Part shown: one piece after another, positions 30,055 through 37,747 of the stretch
How positions within the stretch are numbered: the stretch's first letter is position 1
Layout of the letters: each line of letters begins with the position of its first letter
NCBI GenBank assembly: GCA_019119415.1
Contig: DWXB01000009.1
Span: 1 to 64,000, forward strand
Length of the DNA: 64,000 nucleotides
Source of the DNA: Candidatus Ligilactobacillus avistercoris
GTDB lineage: Bacteria; Bacillota; Bacilli; Lactobacillales; Lactobacillaceae
Reading direction: 5' to 3'
The notes under the pieces: model-generated
What the model saw: the letters and a program-made list of their open reading frames with translations, nothing else
The model's database searches: none
Told to the model about the DNA's origin: nothing
Position numbers and translations under genes: made by a program

Positions 30055-30282
30055 TTACAATCCTAGTTGTTTTTTCACGTCATCCCGGGGAACGGTTTCT
30101 CCGTGGGATGCCTGCATATTACGGACAGCGTTCTGATAGTCCAAACTATCCGCAAGTTTTTCTAAAACTGCATCCCGCATGTATTCGGTGGGTGATTCAC
30201 CGTCTAAAGCGGCTTGCTTATGAATTAGGTCCAAAACGCTTTTGTCAAAGCGAATGGTCGTGGATTTGGTAGAAGTTGTCAT
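30055..30282 (-). CDS. relB: RelB-type antitoxin (ribbon-helix-helix)
   Basis: A 75-residue protein with the N-terminal strand KSTTIRFDKSVLDLIHKQA of ribbon-helix-helix antitoxins and a C-terminal toxin-binding tail (AVRNMQASHGETVPRDDVKK). The ATG at 30282 follows GAGGAGGCGCTAAGA. It precedes the disrupted RelE gene. An 18-bp palindrome upstream is the likely autoregulatory operator. It remains capable of DNA binding even though its cognate toxin is not made. Confidence 0.85.
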   Translation of the reverse strand: MTTSTKSTTIRFDKSVLDLIHKQAALDGESPTEYMRDAVLEKLADSLDYQNAVRNMQASHGETVPRDDVKKQLGL

Positions 30283-30312
30283 TCTTAGCGCCTCCTCAAA
30301 GTTACTAACAGT

Positions 30313-30330
30313 ATTCTATCATATTAGAAT
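30313..30330 (-). promoter_or_regulatory. RelB operator palindrome
   Basis: ATTCTA (30313-30318) and TAGAAT (30325-30330) form a perfect inverted repeat about 30 bp upstream of the RelB start, in the AT-rich promoter region where a -10 box such as TATGAT would lie. Confidence 0.5.
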
Positions 30331-30378
30331 GCAAGTGCGTTCTTTAACCATGTCTTTCACGTGAATGGTAGGAGAGAG

Positions 30379-30465
30379 ATGCTAACTTATTTTAAGGATT
30401 GTTTGGGAATAGTAGGAGATTGTTCGCATGTAGCTAATGTATTATTTCTTATCAATAATAGATAA
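30379..30465 (+). CDS. possible 28-residue small protein
   Basis: ATG at 30379 follows AGGAGAGAG and opens a frame of 28 codons (MLTYFKDCLGIVGDCSHVAN and eight more residues). It has two Cys and a hydrophobic end. No family is recognised. It is listed because of the good ribosome site in an otherwise empty ~270-bp gap; it may be chance. Confidence 0.2.
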   Translation: MLTYFKDCLGIVGDCSHVANVLFLINNR

Positions 30466-30489
30466 TATGTATTAATAGCAAATGTTATA

Positions 30490-30518
30490 TTGATAAACCC
30501 ATTTCTCAAGAGTACAAT
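30490..30518 (+). promoter_or_regulatory. promoter of the DUF1310-lipase locus
   Basis: TTGATA (30490-30495) and TACAAT (30513-30518) are separated by 17 bp, 35 bp before the first DUF1310-like start. No other good promoter is seen before the lipase gene, so all five genes may be one transcript. Confidence 0.7.
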
Positions 30519-30552
30519 AAGCATAACTATTGTTGGTTGGAAGGGTTATCTT

Positions 30553-30957
30553 ATGAAAAAGAAATACAAATGGATTTTCATCGCGTTAATTACCGCATGT
30601 GGCGTGTTGATAGTCGGTGATTTGGGGGTTAAACATATGGAACGAGTAAATGAACAAGCAAATTTAGAAGATAATCCACCGGTAACTCACGAAAATATGG
30701 TGCGGATTGTTAAGGCGCATAAGGATGTGGTTGATAAATGGCTATTAAAGGACGATAAAAAGAAGCAAGTAAAGACGATTACCATTGAGTACGACCAGTT
30801 AGACCATAATCCAATGGGCGGAATTGATATTTATGGTTATGTTAATGGCAACAAAAAATTAGAATTTAATGCGACTCTAGATAAAGAAGGCTCGAAATAT
30901 GTTATTGATGGTGGCGGAATAACGAAGCCCTTAGGAATTTTAATGGGTAGCTACTGA
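30553..30957 (+). CDS. DUF1310-like membrane-anchored protein, copy 1
   Basis: A 134-residue protein with a basic start (MKKKYKW) and one hydrophobic segment at about residues 7-25 that contains ITAC, a lipobox-like sequence. The rest is extracytoplasmic. The segment DQLDHNPMGGIDIYGYVNG matches my memory of DUF1310, small lactobacillar/streptococcal proteins of unknown function. The ATG at 30553 is used (AAGGG seven bases upstream). It is the first of two tandem copies just before a lipase-like gene. An immunity role against that lipase is inferred only from position, duplication and membrane location. Confidence 0.7.
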   Translation: MKKKYKWIFIALITACGVLIVGDLGVKHMERVNEQANLEDNPPVTHENMVRIVKAHKDVVDKWLLKDDKKKQVKTITIEYDQLDHNPMGGIDIYGYVNGNKKLEFNATLDKEGSKYVIDGGGITKPLGILMGSY

Positions 30958-31131
30958 GAAAAACATTATTATGAAAAAGAAATACAAATGGATTTTCATT
31001 GCATTAATTATCACGTGTGGCGTATTAATAGTCGGTGATTTGGGGATTAAACATATGAAACGAGTAAATGAACAAGCGAATTTAGAAGAGAATCCACCAG
31101 TAACTCACGAAAATATGGTGCGGATTGTTAA
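30553..31131 (+). repeat. tandem direct repeat of ~161 bp (DUF1310 N-termini)
   Basis: 30553-30713 and 30971-31131 match with about a dozen differences in 161 bases by hand count, all or nearly all transitions. Similarity then falls off abruptly except around HNPMGGI. This marks a recent tandem duplication followed by divergence or exchange of the C-terminal part. Confidence 0.8.
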
Positions 31132-31378
31132 AAAACATAGGCAAGATATCTATCAGGCAGTTAAAGCTGATGACAAATATCATCGTATTCAAAAAATAAC
31201 ATTACGTTATGATACTGTTCAACATAACCCGATGGGTGGAATTATGATTCAAGGATATGTGAACGATAATAAGAAATTTGATTTCCAGGTTTCTCTTGAG
31301 AAAGACAATGGGAAAATTGAGTGTTATGAAAACATGGAAGACGAAGGATTGTCCGATTTTCTTTGCCATAAAAATTGA
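30971..31378 (+). CDS. DUF1310-like membrane-anchored protein, copy 2
   Basis: A 135-residue paralogue of the preceding gene. The first ~54 residues are almost the same in both, including the membrane segment, NPPVTHENMVRIVK and, later, the HNPMGGI motif. The middle and C-terminal parts have diverged strongly (QDIYQAVKADDKYHRI; ends CHKN). In copy 2 the lipobox-like sequence is weaker (IITC). No clear ribosome binding site precedes its ATG, 13 bp after copy 1 ends, so translation may be coupled. A shared anchor with a variable outer part is what one sees in immunity families, but no function is known. Confidence 0.7.
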   Translation: MKKKYKWIFIALIITCGVLIVGDLGIKHMKRVNEQANLEENPPVTHENMVRIVKKHRQDIYQAVKADDKYHRIQKITLRYDTVQHNPMGGIMIQGYVNDNKKFDFQVSLEKDNGKIECYENMEDEGLSDFLCHKN

Positions 31379-31394
31379 AAAAGGGTGAAATACT

Positions 31395-32594
31395 ATGTGG
31401 GGGCATTTAACGGATAAAGAACGTATGGAATTTGCACGTAACGAATATGGAAATTACAGTGTAGGAAAAAGGTGGAAGATACATGGTAAATCCGTTGGCT
31501 ACGTCCAACAACGGATTGGCTTCAACAAAGACGGTTCACCCAATATTAACCATGCAGGAGAACAGGCCTATGTTGTAACGAATACAAGGAATCCGCACAA
31601 AGCAACGGAGGTTGCCGTGGTATACCGTGGGTCAGATACCGATTTTAAGCATAGTCCTAAGGATGTATGTGCCGATTGGGGAAATGATATTGTTGCTGGT
31701 ATCAGAATTTTCTTTGGCTCACACAATAAAACAGTTTTGCCACAGTTTAAAGCAGCTGCTAAAACGTTGGACAATGTATGTCGCAAATATCCTCACGCAT
31801 CGGTTTATGTTTTTGGTCAATCCTTGGGTTCAATGGATGGTCAGTACGGGGTATGCAGGACAAAGTATCCTCAACGGATTAAGGGAGGATACTTTTATGA
31901 AGGACCAAATATTTACGACGCGTTAACTTTTTCTGAAAAGTTACAGGCGTTTAAACTTCGTCATCGGATACACAATTACCAAGATGGGAAAGACATTGTT
32001 TCGATGGGTTACGGTCTTTTAAAGCCTAGTATCGGTCAGGTCATTTATATTGACAGTACGGAAACTGGTAATGTTCCTGATCAACATATGTGGGGCGGAT
32101 ACCGGTTTAATCGTAATGATAGCCTGAAAACATTATCAGTTGAACAGGAACAATTACTTTATGCCGAAAATGACTACGACAGATTAATTAATTTAACGAA
32201 TTTTATTTTTGGCAATAAGGAGGTCAAAGTTGACCCCGGTGATGTCGTTGCAATTGCGAACGTATTGACCGCCGCTGTTGAAGAAGCACTTACCGTGGCA
32301 ACCAGTGAAGTTAAACGTGAGAAGTCGTTCTTTGAGGAAAATTGGCAGCACGTCCAGCAGATGGCCCGTGCGATCGGAACTGATTTGAGCATGGGTGAAA
32401 TTATGGATGCTTTAGCAGCTGGTGGAGCGACGCAGGCCAGCATGGTTGCCCAACCGCAGGAAATCTGTGAACAAGAGCTTCATCAACTAGTATCAGCTGC
32501 AGAACGCCTTACTTCTCTGGGGAGCGGGATGCGTTCCGCGGCGGGGAATTTTGAAGCTACGGACAGTAAGATTAGCCAAATGATTGGGGAATAA
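31395..32594 (+). CDS. lipase-like protein with helical C-terminal region, candidate type VII secreted effector
   Basis: A 399-residue protein without a signal peptide. Residues ~1-245 look like a class 3 lipase fold: AVVYRGSD (oxyanion region), the nucleophile elbow GQSLGS with Ser143, Asp200 in DGKDIVS and His231 in DQHMWGGY give a plausible triad. Residues ~250-399 are helical, with SFFEENWQHVQQMARAIG and an end LTSLGSGMRSAAGNFEA that resembles small type VII secretion-associated helical proteins. Lipase first and targeting region last is the arrangement of S. aureus TslA. Two small helical proteins follow and two membrane proteins precede. Alternative: a cytoplasmic esterase. Codons are AT-rich. 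Confidence 0.7.
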   Translation: MWGHLTDKERMEFARNEYGNYSVGKRWKIHGKSVGYVQQRIGFNKDGSPNINHAGEQAYVVTNTRNPHKATEVAVVYRGSDTDFKHSPKDVCADWGNDIVAGIRIFFGSHNKTVLPQFKAAAKTLDNVCRKYPHASVYVFGQSLGSMDGQYGVCRTKYPQRIKGGYFYEGPNIYDALTFSEKLQAFKLRHRIHNYQDGKDIVSMGYGLLKPSIGQVIYIDSTETGNVPDQHMWGGYRFNRNDSLKTLSVEQEQLLYAENDYDRLINLTNFIFGNKEVKVDPGDVVAIANVLTAAVEEALTVATSEVKREKSFFEENWQHVQQMARAIGTDLSMGEIMDALAAGGATQASMVAQPQEICEQELHQLVSAAERLTSLGSGMRSAAGNFEATDSKISQMIGE

Positions 32595-32596
32595 CG

Positions 32597-32929
32597 ATGG
32601 ATGAACGAACATGCGAAAGAATGCTTGATGATTTACGGCAGGAATACCAGTATCAGGAGCGGCAGTTTGACCGGCAGTTAGACCAACTTCAGCAACAGCG
32701 GGCAATGATACGGCGCTCCTTAACTACTATCCAGCAGACGACCTACCAGCTTGTGGGCCGGTACAGCGATGACCGACGCTACTTAATGGGAGCAATGGAT
32801 GCGCTTGATCGTGGAATTGACGAAGCGGATAATTTTTTTCGGCGGCAGATGCAAAGGATTGAAGATGCGCGGGAAGATAATACCGTTGAATATCATCGTC
32901 AGCGGAGAAGGGTGGTTGATGCACAGTGA
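32597..32929 (+). CDS. small coiled-coil protein, candidate effector partner 1
   Basis: A 110-residue protein of almost pure helix-forming sequence, very rich in Gln, Arg and Asp (YQYQERQFDRQLDQLQQQR; later FFRRQMQRIEDAREDN). It resembles in size, charge and position the DUF3958/DUF5082-type helical partners that accompany LXG-class type VII effectors, though I cannot confirm the family. It starts two bases after the lipase stop and its last codon overlaps the start of the next gene, so the three proteins are made together. A targeting chaperone role is inferred. Confidence 0.6.
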   Translation: MDERTCERMLDDLRQEYQYQERQFDRQLDQLQQQRAMIRRSLTTIQQTTYQLVGRYSDDRRYLMGAMDALDRGIDEADNFFRRQMQRIEDAREDNTVEYHRQRRRVVDAQ

Positions 32930-33231
32930 GTGATTTAGCAGAAATGATTAGTCAGGCGTTATCGTCCTGTGGTCACGAACTAGATTCGGTAACGATGCAA
33001 AAAATTAAGAAAACCGTGGAAAAAGAAATGATTACCACGGCAGTTGCGATGACTGGACGGGCGAAGGTTGAAGCTCGCGTTAATGCGTTTCGTGGGAAAA
33101 TGAAGCAGCAGGCTAGTCAGTTAGGCGGGAAGGTTGAAGGTGTTGGTAAACAGGTCAGTGCTGTTAGTTTAGGAAACTGGGCCGACGCTCTCACCGAAAA
33201 GATTCATACTGAGGCATCTCGGTTAAAATAA
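32926..33231 (+). CDS. small helical protein, candidate effector partner 2
   Basis: A 101-residue helical protein (SDLAEMISQALSSCGHELD; VEARVNAFRGKMKQQASQLG) with no signal peptide or membrane segment and no recognised family. The GTG start at 32926 overlaps the stop of the previous gene (GTGA). It ends the operon at a strong terminator. With the preceding gene it would be the second small partner of the lipase-like protein, as TlaA1/TlaA2 are for TslA; this is positional inference. Confidence 0.6.
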   Translation: MSDLAEMISQALSSCGHELDSVTMQKIKKTVEKEMITTAVAMTGRAKVEARVNAFRGKMKQQASQLGGKVEGVGKQVSAVSLGNWADALTEKIHTEASRLK

Positions 33232-33232
33232 G

Positions 33233-33272
33233 AAAACAACGCAGCGAACCATTTCGCCCGCTGCGTTGTTTA
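33233..33272. terminator. bidirectional terminator between the lipase locus and pepC
   Basis: AACAACGCAGCG (33235-33246) pairs perfectly with CGCTGCGTTGTT (33259-33270). A-rich sequence before and T after allow it to act on both strands of this convergent gene pair. Confidence 0.85.
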
Positions 33273-33292
33273 GTATCGTATTAATCAGGTTG

Positions 33293-34627
33293 CTATGCCA
33301 ATGAGCCCATCGGGTCCCACGGCTTCAGCATCGTTGGTTCTTCGTTGAGAACCTGCTTGAGTTCATCCGGCAGGTACTTCTTGTTAACAACCACCTGGTA
33401 GCAGTATTCTTCCATCCAGTCGTTGCTCATGACGAAGAAGCCCTTTGTACCGACCTTGTCACCCCAGGAGTTTTCAACCTTCCACTTGGTTGGCTCGCCG
33501 TCGACCAGGTCCACACCGGTCAGCACCATGGCGTGGGTCATGAGGCTCTGGCAGTAGTCCAGCCGGTCCGCCTTGGACATGGAGAAGTCCACGTCGAAGA
33601 GTTCGTCCTGGTGGTAGAGGTTGGTGTCCATGATTCCCTTCTTGCGGTCGGATTCTTTACCGACGTCACAACCGAACCAAACACTTTCGCCGGCTTCGAG
33701 CTGCTTGATGGCCACTTTCCGGAATTCGTTCATGTCCACGTTGAGGTGCCGCACTTCCCGGCCGCCAACCACGTTACCGAGCATTTCAACCGTGTACATG
33801 TGGTTGTACGGCTTGTCCTTGGTTGGCCCGTTAATGATGGAAACGTAGTCGCTCAGGTTCCAGCCGACGTACTTATCAAAGAACTTCTTTGGCGTCAGGT
33901 TGGTGTCGCGGTGGAAGTTGTTATCCTTGTCGCGGTATTCGAAGTCAAACGTTGTCGGTGGTTCGCCGAAGCTGTATGCCAGCATCCGGTAAACTTCCGT
34001 TAACATCTTTTCCTTGCGGGTGGCAATGTCGTCATCCGTGGCGTTAGCGGCAACCATTTCCCGCAGTTCAACGGCGTCCTTCCGTAACTTCAGGTTCAAC
34101 ATGTCGTTGATTTCCGTTGAGTTGGATGAGTTGACCGTTTCCGGCATTACGCTCTGCGGCACAACCCCGTACTTTTCGATGATGGCCATAATCATGTCCC
34201 ACTGGCCACCGTCCTGCTGGGGTGTGGTCATCAGCCAAGCGACTTTCCGGTCGCTGGTCGGCAGGTCCGCCGTCTTCAACACGTTTTCGTAAAAGTAGTT
34301 GGCCTTTTCCAGCTTGTCCCAGAAGAACGTGTAGTTCTGGGAAAGTTCAAAGTCATCAGCTACCTTGTACTCTTCGCGGATGGCGTGCCGCATCGTGTTG
34401 AGGCAGGCAAACATCCAGCACCGGCCAGAACGCTTCTGGTCCGCCACCTTGCCGGTATCCAGGTCAATGGAGAAGACCGGCTCCATCTTAGTGGCAGCCT
34501 CGTAGTCCGTTGCGGAAGCGAGGATCCCGTTCTTTGCTACGCTACGGGCGATTACCGCAGCGTCTTTCCGGCCCTGGAGGTTATCCCGGAACCGGCCTAA
34601 TTCATCAGCACTAATCGATTTACTCAT
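33293..34627 (-). CDS. pepC: aminopeptidase C (C1 family, bleomycin hydrolase type)
   Basis: A 444-residue cytoplasmic cysteine aminopeptidase. The catalytic Cys70 is in DQKRSGRCWMFA, the His in THAMVLTGVD and the Asn in WKVENSWGD. The typical C-terminal arm ends the protein (MGSLA) and would reach into the active site of the hexamer. The length matches lactobacillar PepC. It releases N-terminal residues from peptides taken up from the medium. The ATG at 34627 follows AAAGGAGTAGAATTCTC, and a promoter lies within the end of rpiA. Confidence 0.97.
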   Translation of the reverse strand: MSKSISADELGRFRDNLQGRKDAAVIARSVAKNGILASATDYEAATKMEPVFSIDLDTGKVADQKRSGRCWMFACLNTMRHAIREEYKVADDFELSQNYTFFWDKLEKANYFYENVLKTADLPTSDRKVAWLMTTPQQDGGQWDMIMAIIEKYGVVPQSVMPETVNSSNSTEINDMLNLKLRKDAVELREMVAANATDDDIATRKEKMLTEVYRMLAYSFGEPPTTFDFEYRDKDNNFHRDTNLTPKKFFDKYVGWNLSDYVSIINGPTKDKPYNHMYTVEMLGNVVGGREVRHLNVDMNEFRKVAIKQLEAGESVWFGCDVGKESDRKKGIMDTNLYHQDELFDVDFSMSKADRLDYCQSLMTHAMVLTGVDLVDGEPTKWKVENSWGDKVGTKGFFVMSNDWMEEYCYQVVVNKKYLPDELKQVLNEEPTMLKPWDPMGSLA

Positions 34628-34659
34628 GAGAATTCTACTCCTTTTCTAATGATATTCTC

Positions 34660-34688
34660 ATTATACTCCTTTTACTTCCGGGCGTGAA
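34660..34688 (-). promoter_or_regulatory. pepC promoter
   Basis: On the minus strand TTCACG (34688-34683) and TATAAT (34665-34660) are separated by 17 bp. The -35 box and most of the spacer lie in the 3' end of rpiA. Confidence 0.7.
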
Positions 34689-35358
34689 TAATTTCTGGGC
34701 CGTCCGGGTGGCCCACAATAACCGTGTTTACAACGTCCAGGAAGAGTCCCTGTTCAACCACTCCGACCTGATTAATCAGGTAGTCCTGCAGGCCGTACGG
34801 GTCGGTGATTGGGTCAACGTGCAGGTCAATAATCCAGTTGTTTGAATCGGTCCGGGCAAAATCGCCGGCTTCATTCCGTCGGAAAACAGGGTTTAATCCC
34901 CGGGCGCTAAACTTATCAAAGAGCTGCTGGCTTCCGTATGGAATTACCTCAATTGCCAGCGGGAAGCTACCTAGTTGTTCGTGCATTTTGCCCTCGTCGA
35001 CAATCCAGATGTTGCGGTCTGAATTGGTAGCCACAATCTTTTCGAAGAGGAGGGAGGCGCCGCCGCCCTTAATCCCCTGGAAATCCTTGTCAATTTCATC
35101 GGCCCCGTCAATGGTGAGGTCGATGTGGTCAACGTCATTGATGGACTTTAGCGGAATCCCGAGCTGCTTGGCCTGGTCCGCCGTTCGCTTCGATGTTGTG
35201 ACCCCCGTAATGTGGAGGCCTTCTTCGGCCAGCCGTTTGCCGAGGGCATCCACCATGTATGTAGAGGTCGTTCCGGTTCCCAGCCCGACAATCATCCCGT
35301 CCTCAATGAATTCGACGGACTTTTGCCCGACCATCTGCTTTAACTCATCCTGCGTCAT
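34672..35358 (-). CDS. rpiA: ribose-5-phosphate isomerase A
   Basis: A 228-residue enzyme interconverting ribose-5-phosphate and ribulose-5-phosphate. Conserved segments are [24 protein letters not shown] (catalytic Asp) and [14 protein letters not shown]. It begins one base after the stop of the GNAT gene upstream, so they form a two-gene operon. In a heterofermenter it feeds the pentose phosphate and phosphoketolase routes. Confidence 0.96.
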   Translation of the reverse strand: MTQDELKQMVGQKSVEFIEDGMIVGLGTGTTSTYMVDALGKRLAEEGLHITGVTTSKRTADQAKQLGIPLKSINDVDHIDLTIDGADEIDKDFQGIKGGGASLLFEKIVATNSDRNIWIVDEGKMHEQLGSFPLAIEVIPYGSQQLFDKFSARGLNPVFRRNEAGDFARTDSNNWIIDLHVDPITDPYGLQDYLINQVGVVEQGLFLDVVNTVIVGHPDGPEIIHARK

Positions 35359-35658
35359 CTAAAATTCCTCCTCGTCGTGTGGATAATAGGCCGCTTTCCG
35401 ATACTGCGGTTCCTTATCCAAGAAGTGCTCCGTAAAACTGCACAGCGGAATAAACTTTTTGTTTTCCGTGGTAATTTTGTCAAGCAGTTTCTTGGTCATT
35501 TCAGCGGCGATGGCCGTTCCCCGGTGGTTGGGGTCGACCCACGTTCGTTCAATCACGTAGGTCTGGTCATCATCAATCATGTGCCAGCCGATTTCGCCGA
35601 TCCGCTGTCCCTGGTCGTCCAGGCACCGCACCCGCGTACTGCGCCATTCGTACTTCAA
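35359..35658 (-). CDS. small GNAT-type N-acetyltransferase (YidJ/NATD1-like)
   Basis: A 99-residue minimal GNAT domain. Features are the central strand TYVIERTWVDPNHRGTAIA, where the acetyl-CoA pyrophosphate loop is R-G-T-A-I-A, and the following helix AAEMTKKLLDKI. The protein then ends with FIPLCSFTEHFLDKEPQYR, matching the Gly/Cys-Pro-Tyr type NATD1 family. Its substrate is unknown. The ATG at 35658 follows GGAGGCGGTAAATTTGA and the gene is the first of the operon with rpiA. Confidence 0.85.
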   Translation of the reverse strand: MKYEWRSTRVRCLDDQGQRIGEIGWHMIDDDQTYVIERTWVDPNHRGTAIAAEMTKKLLDKITTENKKFIPLCSFTEHFLDKEPQYRKAAYYPHDEEEF

Positions 35659-35782
35659 ATTTACCGCCTCCGTTTCATGCGTTATTATACCATTTTTTAC
35701 GGGGATTCCCCCGCAAGGAATACTATTCGGAACCGGGACTTAGTGGTAAGATGAATGTACTTATATAAAACGGAGGGAAACC

Positions 35783-36319
35783 ATGAAACGAGGATTTGAA
35801 CGGGTCAGTTCGTACGACCCAGAAGACGTTCATTTACCGGTGCGGGCAACGCAGCACGCAGCGGGGTATGATCTGTTTGCGGCCCGGGACTTTACGCTGC
35901 CAAGTATTTGGCGCGGGCCCTTCTTAAAGGTGCTCCGCGCATTGCGGCGGGAAGAGAATGTGACGGATGCTGCCTTGGATGACGCGTGGGCGGTTCTCAA
36001 ACCGTACCTGGTGCCCACTGGCGTAAAGGCGTACATGCAGGAGGATGAGTTCGTTCTTATTGCTGACCGGTCAAGTGGCCCGTTAAAGCGAGGGCTGATT
36101 CTCCCCAACGGAATTGGGGTCGTGGATGCGGACTACTACAATAACCTGAATAACGAGGGGGAGTTGTTTGTCCAGCTATTAAACTTTAGGATTCGCGACT
36201 ACCACGTGAAGCAGGGGGAGCGGATTGCCCAGGCAATCTTCATGCCATATCTCCGGGTGGATAACGAACAAACGCCGTTAGCTAAGCGAACGGGCGGTTT
36301 TGGAAGTAGTGGAAAGTAG
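35783..36319 (+). CDS. dut: dUTP diphosphatase with an insertion
   Basis: A 178-residue trimeric-type dUTPase that keeps uracil out of DNA. Motif 1 is AGYDLFAA (residues 27-34), motif 3 NGIGVVDADYYNN and motif 5 RTGGFGSSGK at the very C-terminus. Between motif 1 and LVPTGVKAYM there are about 35 extra, mostly helical residues (about 38-74) not present in the short bacterial enzymes of ~145 residues; similar long forms occur in other lactobacilli. The gene precedes radA, the usual lactobacillar order. The ATG follows ACGGAGGGAAACC. Confidence 0.88.
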   Translation: MKRGFERVSSYDPEDVHLPVRATQHAAGYDLFAARDFTLPSIWRGPFLKVLRALRREENVTDAALDDAWAVLKPYLVPTGVKAYMQEDEFVLIADRSSGPLKRGLILPNGIGVVDADYYNNLNNEGELFVQLLNFRIRDYHVKQGERIAQAIFMPYLRVDNEQTPLAKRTGGFGSSGK

Positions 36320-36352
36320 TTAAGTTGTAAAGCCTAGAGGGGAGGCGGTCTG

Positions 36353-37729
36353 GTGGCCAAGGCAAAAACGAAGTATGTTTGTCAAAAGTGCGGGTACGTG
36401 TCGCCGCGGTATCTTGGGCGGTGTCCGAACTGTGGCGAGTGGAATACCCTGGTTGAAGAGGTGGATCACCCGGCAGCCCACCAGGCAGCGGCGCCGCACC
36501 GGACGATGGCGGGGCGGACGATCAAACCCGAACTGATTGGGCAGGTGACAACGGAAGAAACCCCGCGGATTGAAACGCAGTTGGCAGAACTTAACCGGGT
36601 GCTCGGGGGTGGCATCGTTCCGGGGTCCCTTGTCCTCATCGGGGGCGATCCCGGCATCGGAAAGTCCACCCTCCTGTTGCAGGTGTCTGGTCAACTTGCG
36701 GAAACGGACCAGAAGGTGCTGTATGTTTCCGGGGAAGAGAGTGCCGTGCAGATTAAAATGCGTGCTGACCGTTTGGGGGTTGGCGGTGACCAGTTTTACC
36801 TGTACCCTGAAACGGACATGGGCGCAATCAAGGAAAACATCGCCAGCCTGCACCCGGACTTTGTGGTAATTGACTCCGTGCAAACAATGCAGGAGCCGGA
36901 TATGACCGCAGCGGTCGGGAGCGTCTCCCAGATTCGGGAAGTTACCGCTGACCTGATGCGGATTGCGAAGGAAAACGGGATTACAATTTTCATCGTCGGC
37001 CACGTGACTAAGGAAGGCGCACTTGCCGGACCCAAGATTCTAGAACACATGGTTGACACCGTCCTGTACTTTGAGGGCGACCTGCACCGGAGTTACCGGA
37101 TCCTGCGGGCCGTAAAAAACCGGTTCGGGTCGACCAACGAGATTGGTATTTTTGAGATGCGGACCGGTGGCCTGCGGGAGGTGGCCAACCCCTCCGAAAT
37201 CTTCCTGGAGGAACGTTTGCGCGGAGCGACCGGTTCGGCCGTGGTGGTTTCCTTAGAGGGGACCCGGCCAATCCTGGTTGAACTGCAGGCACTGGTAACC
37301 CCGACGGCTTTTGGCAATGCCAAGCGAACCACAACGGGGCTCAACCACAACCGGGTCGCCCTTATTATGGCTGTTCTGGAGAAACGGGCGGGAATGCTGC
37401 TCCAAAACCAGGACGCTTACCTGAAAGCGGCCGGTGGGGTGAAGCTGGACGAACCAGCGATTGACTTGGCCCTTGCTGTCAGCATCGCGTCCAGTTACCG
37501 CGACGTTGAAACGGCGCCGACCGACTGTTTTATCGGGGAGGTCGGGTTAACCGGGGAGATCCGCCGGGTTAACCGGATTGAGGAGCGGGTCAACGAGGCA
37601 GCCAAGCTCGGCTTTAAGCGGGTAATTCTCCCGCAAAATAACCTGCGGGACTGGACGCCCCCCACAAAAATTGAGTGTGTTGGGGTAACAACAATTAACG
37701 ATGCGCTCCGGATTGTTTTTAATAAGTAG
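36353..37729 (+). CDS. radA: DNA repair protein RadA
   Basis: A 458-residue branch-migration ATPase acting in recombination repair. The N-terminal zinc finger has Cys10, Cys13, Cys24 and Cys27. Walker A is [10 protein letters not shown] (98-107), the RadA-specific KNRFG motif is present, and the C-terminal part is the Lon protease-like domain ([14 protein letters not shown]). The start is GTG at 36353 after GGGGAGGCGGTCTG. Confidence 0.97.
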   Translation: MAKAKTKYVCQKCGYVSPRYLGRCPNCGEWNTLVEEVDHPAAHQAAAPHRTMAGRTIKPELIGQVTTEETPRIETQLAELNRVLGGGIVPGSLVLIGGDPGIGKSTLLLQVSGQLAETDQKVLYVSGEESAVQIKMRADRLGVGGDQFYLYPETDMGAIKENIASLHPDFVVIDSVQTMQEPDMTAAVGSVSQIREVTADLMRIAKENGITIFIVGHVTKEGALAGPKILEHMVDTVLYFEGDLHRSYRILRAVKNRFGSTNEIGIFEMRTGGLREVANPSEIFLEERLRGATGSAVVVSLEGTRPILVELQALVTPTAFGNAKRTTTGLNHNRVALIMAVLEKRAGMLLQNQDAYLKAAGGVKLDEPAIDLALAVSIASSYRDVETAPTDCFIGEVGLTGEIRRVNRIEERVNEAAKLGFKRVILPQNNLRDWTPPTKIECVGVTTINDALRIVFNK

Positions 37730-37747
37730 GAATTGAGGTGCGTTAAC

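Noticed and set aside
30553-33231. Complete type VII secretion machinery
   Set aside because: No EssC, EssB, EsaA or WXG100 gene is present in the window; only the effector-like cassette is.
36320-37003. 227-codon open frame on the minus strand
   Set aside because: Antisense shadow of radA without ribosome site; the Walker and zinc motifs are on the plus strand.
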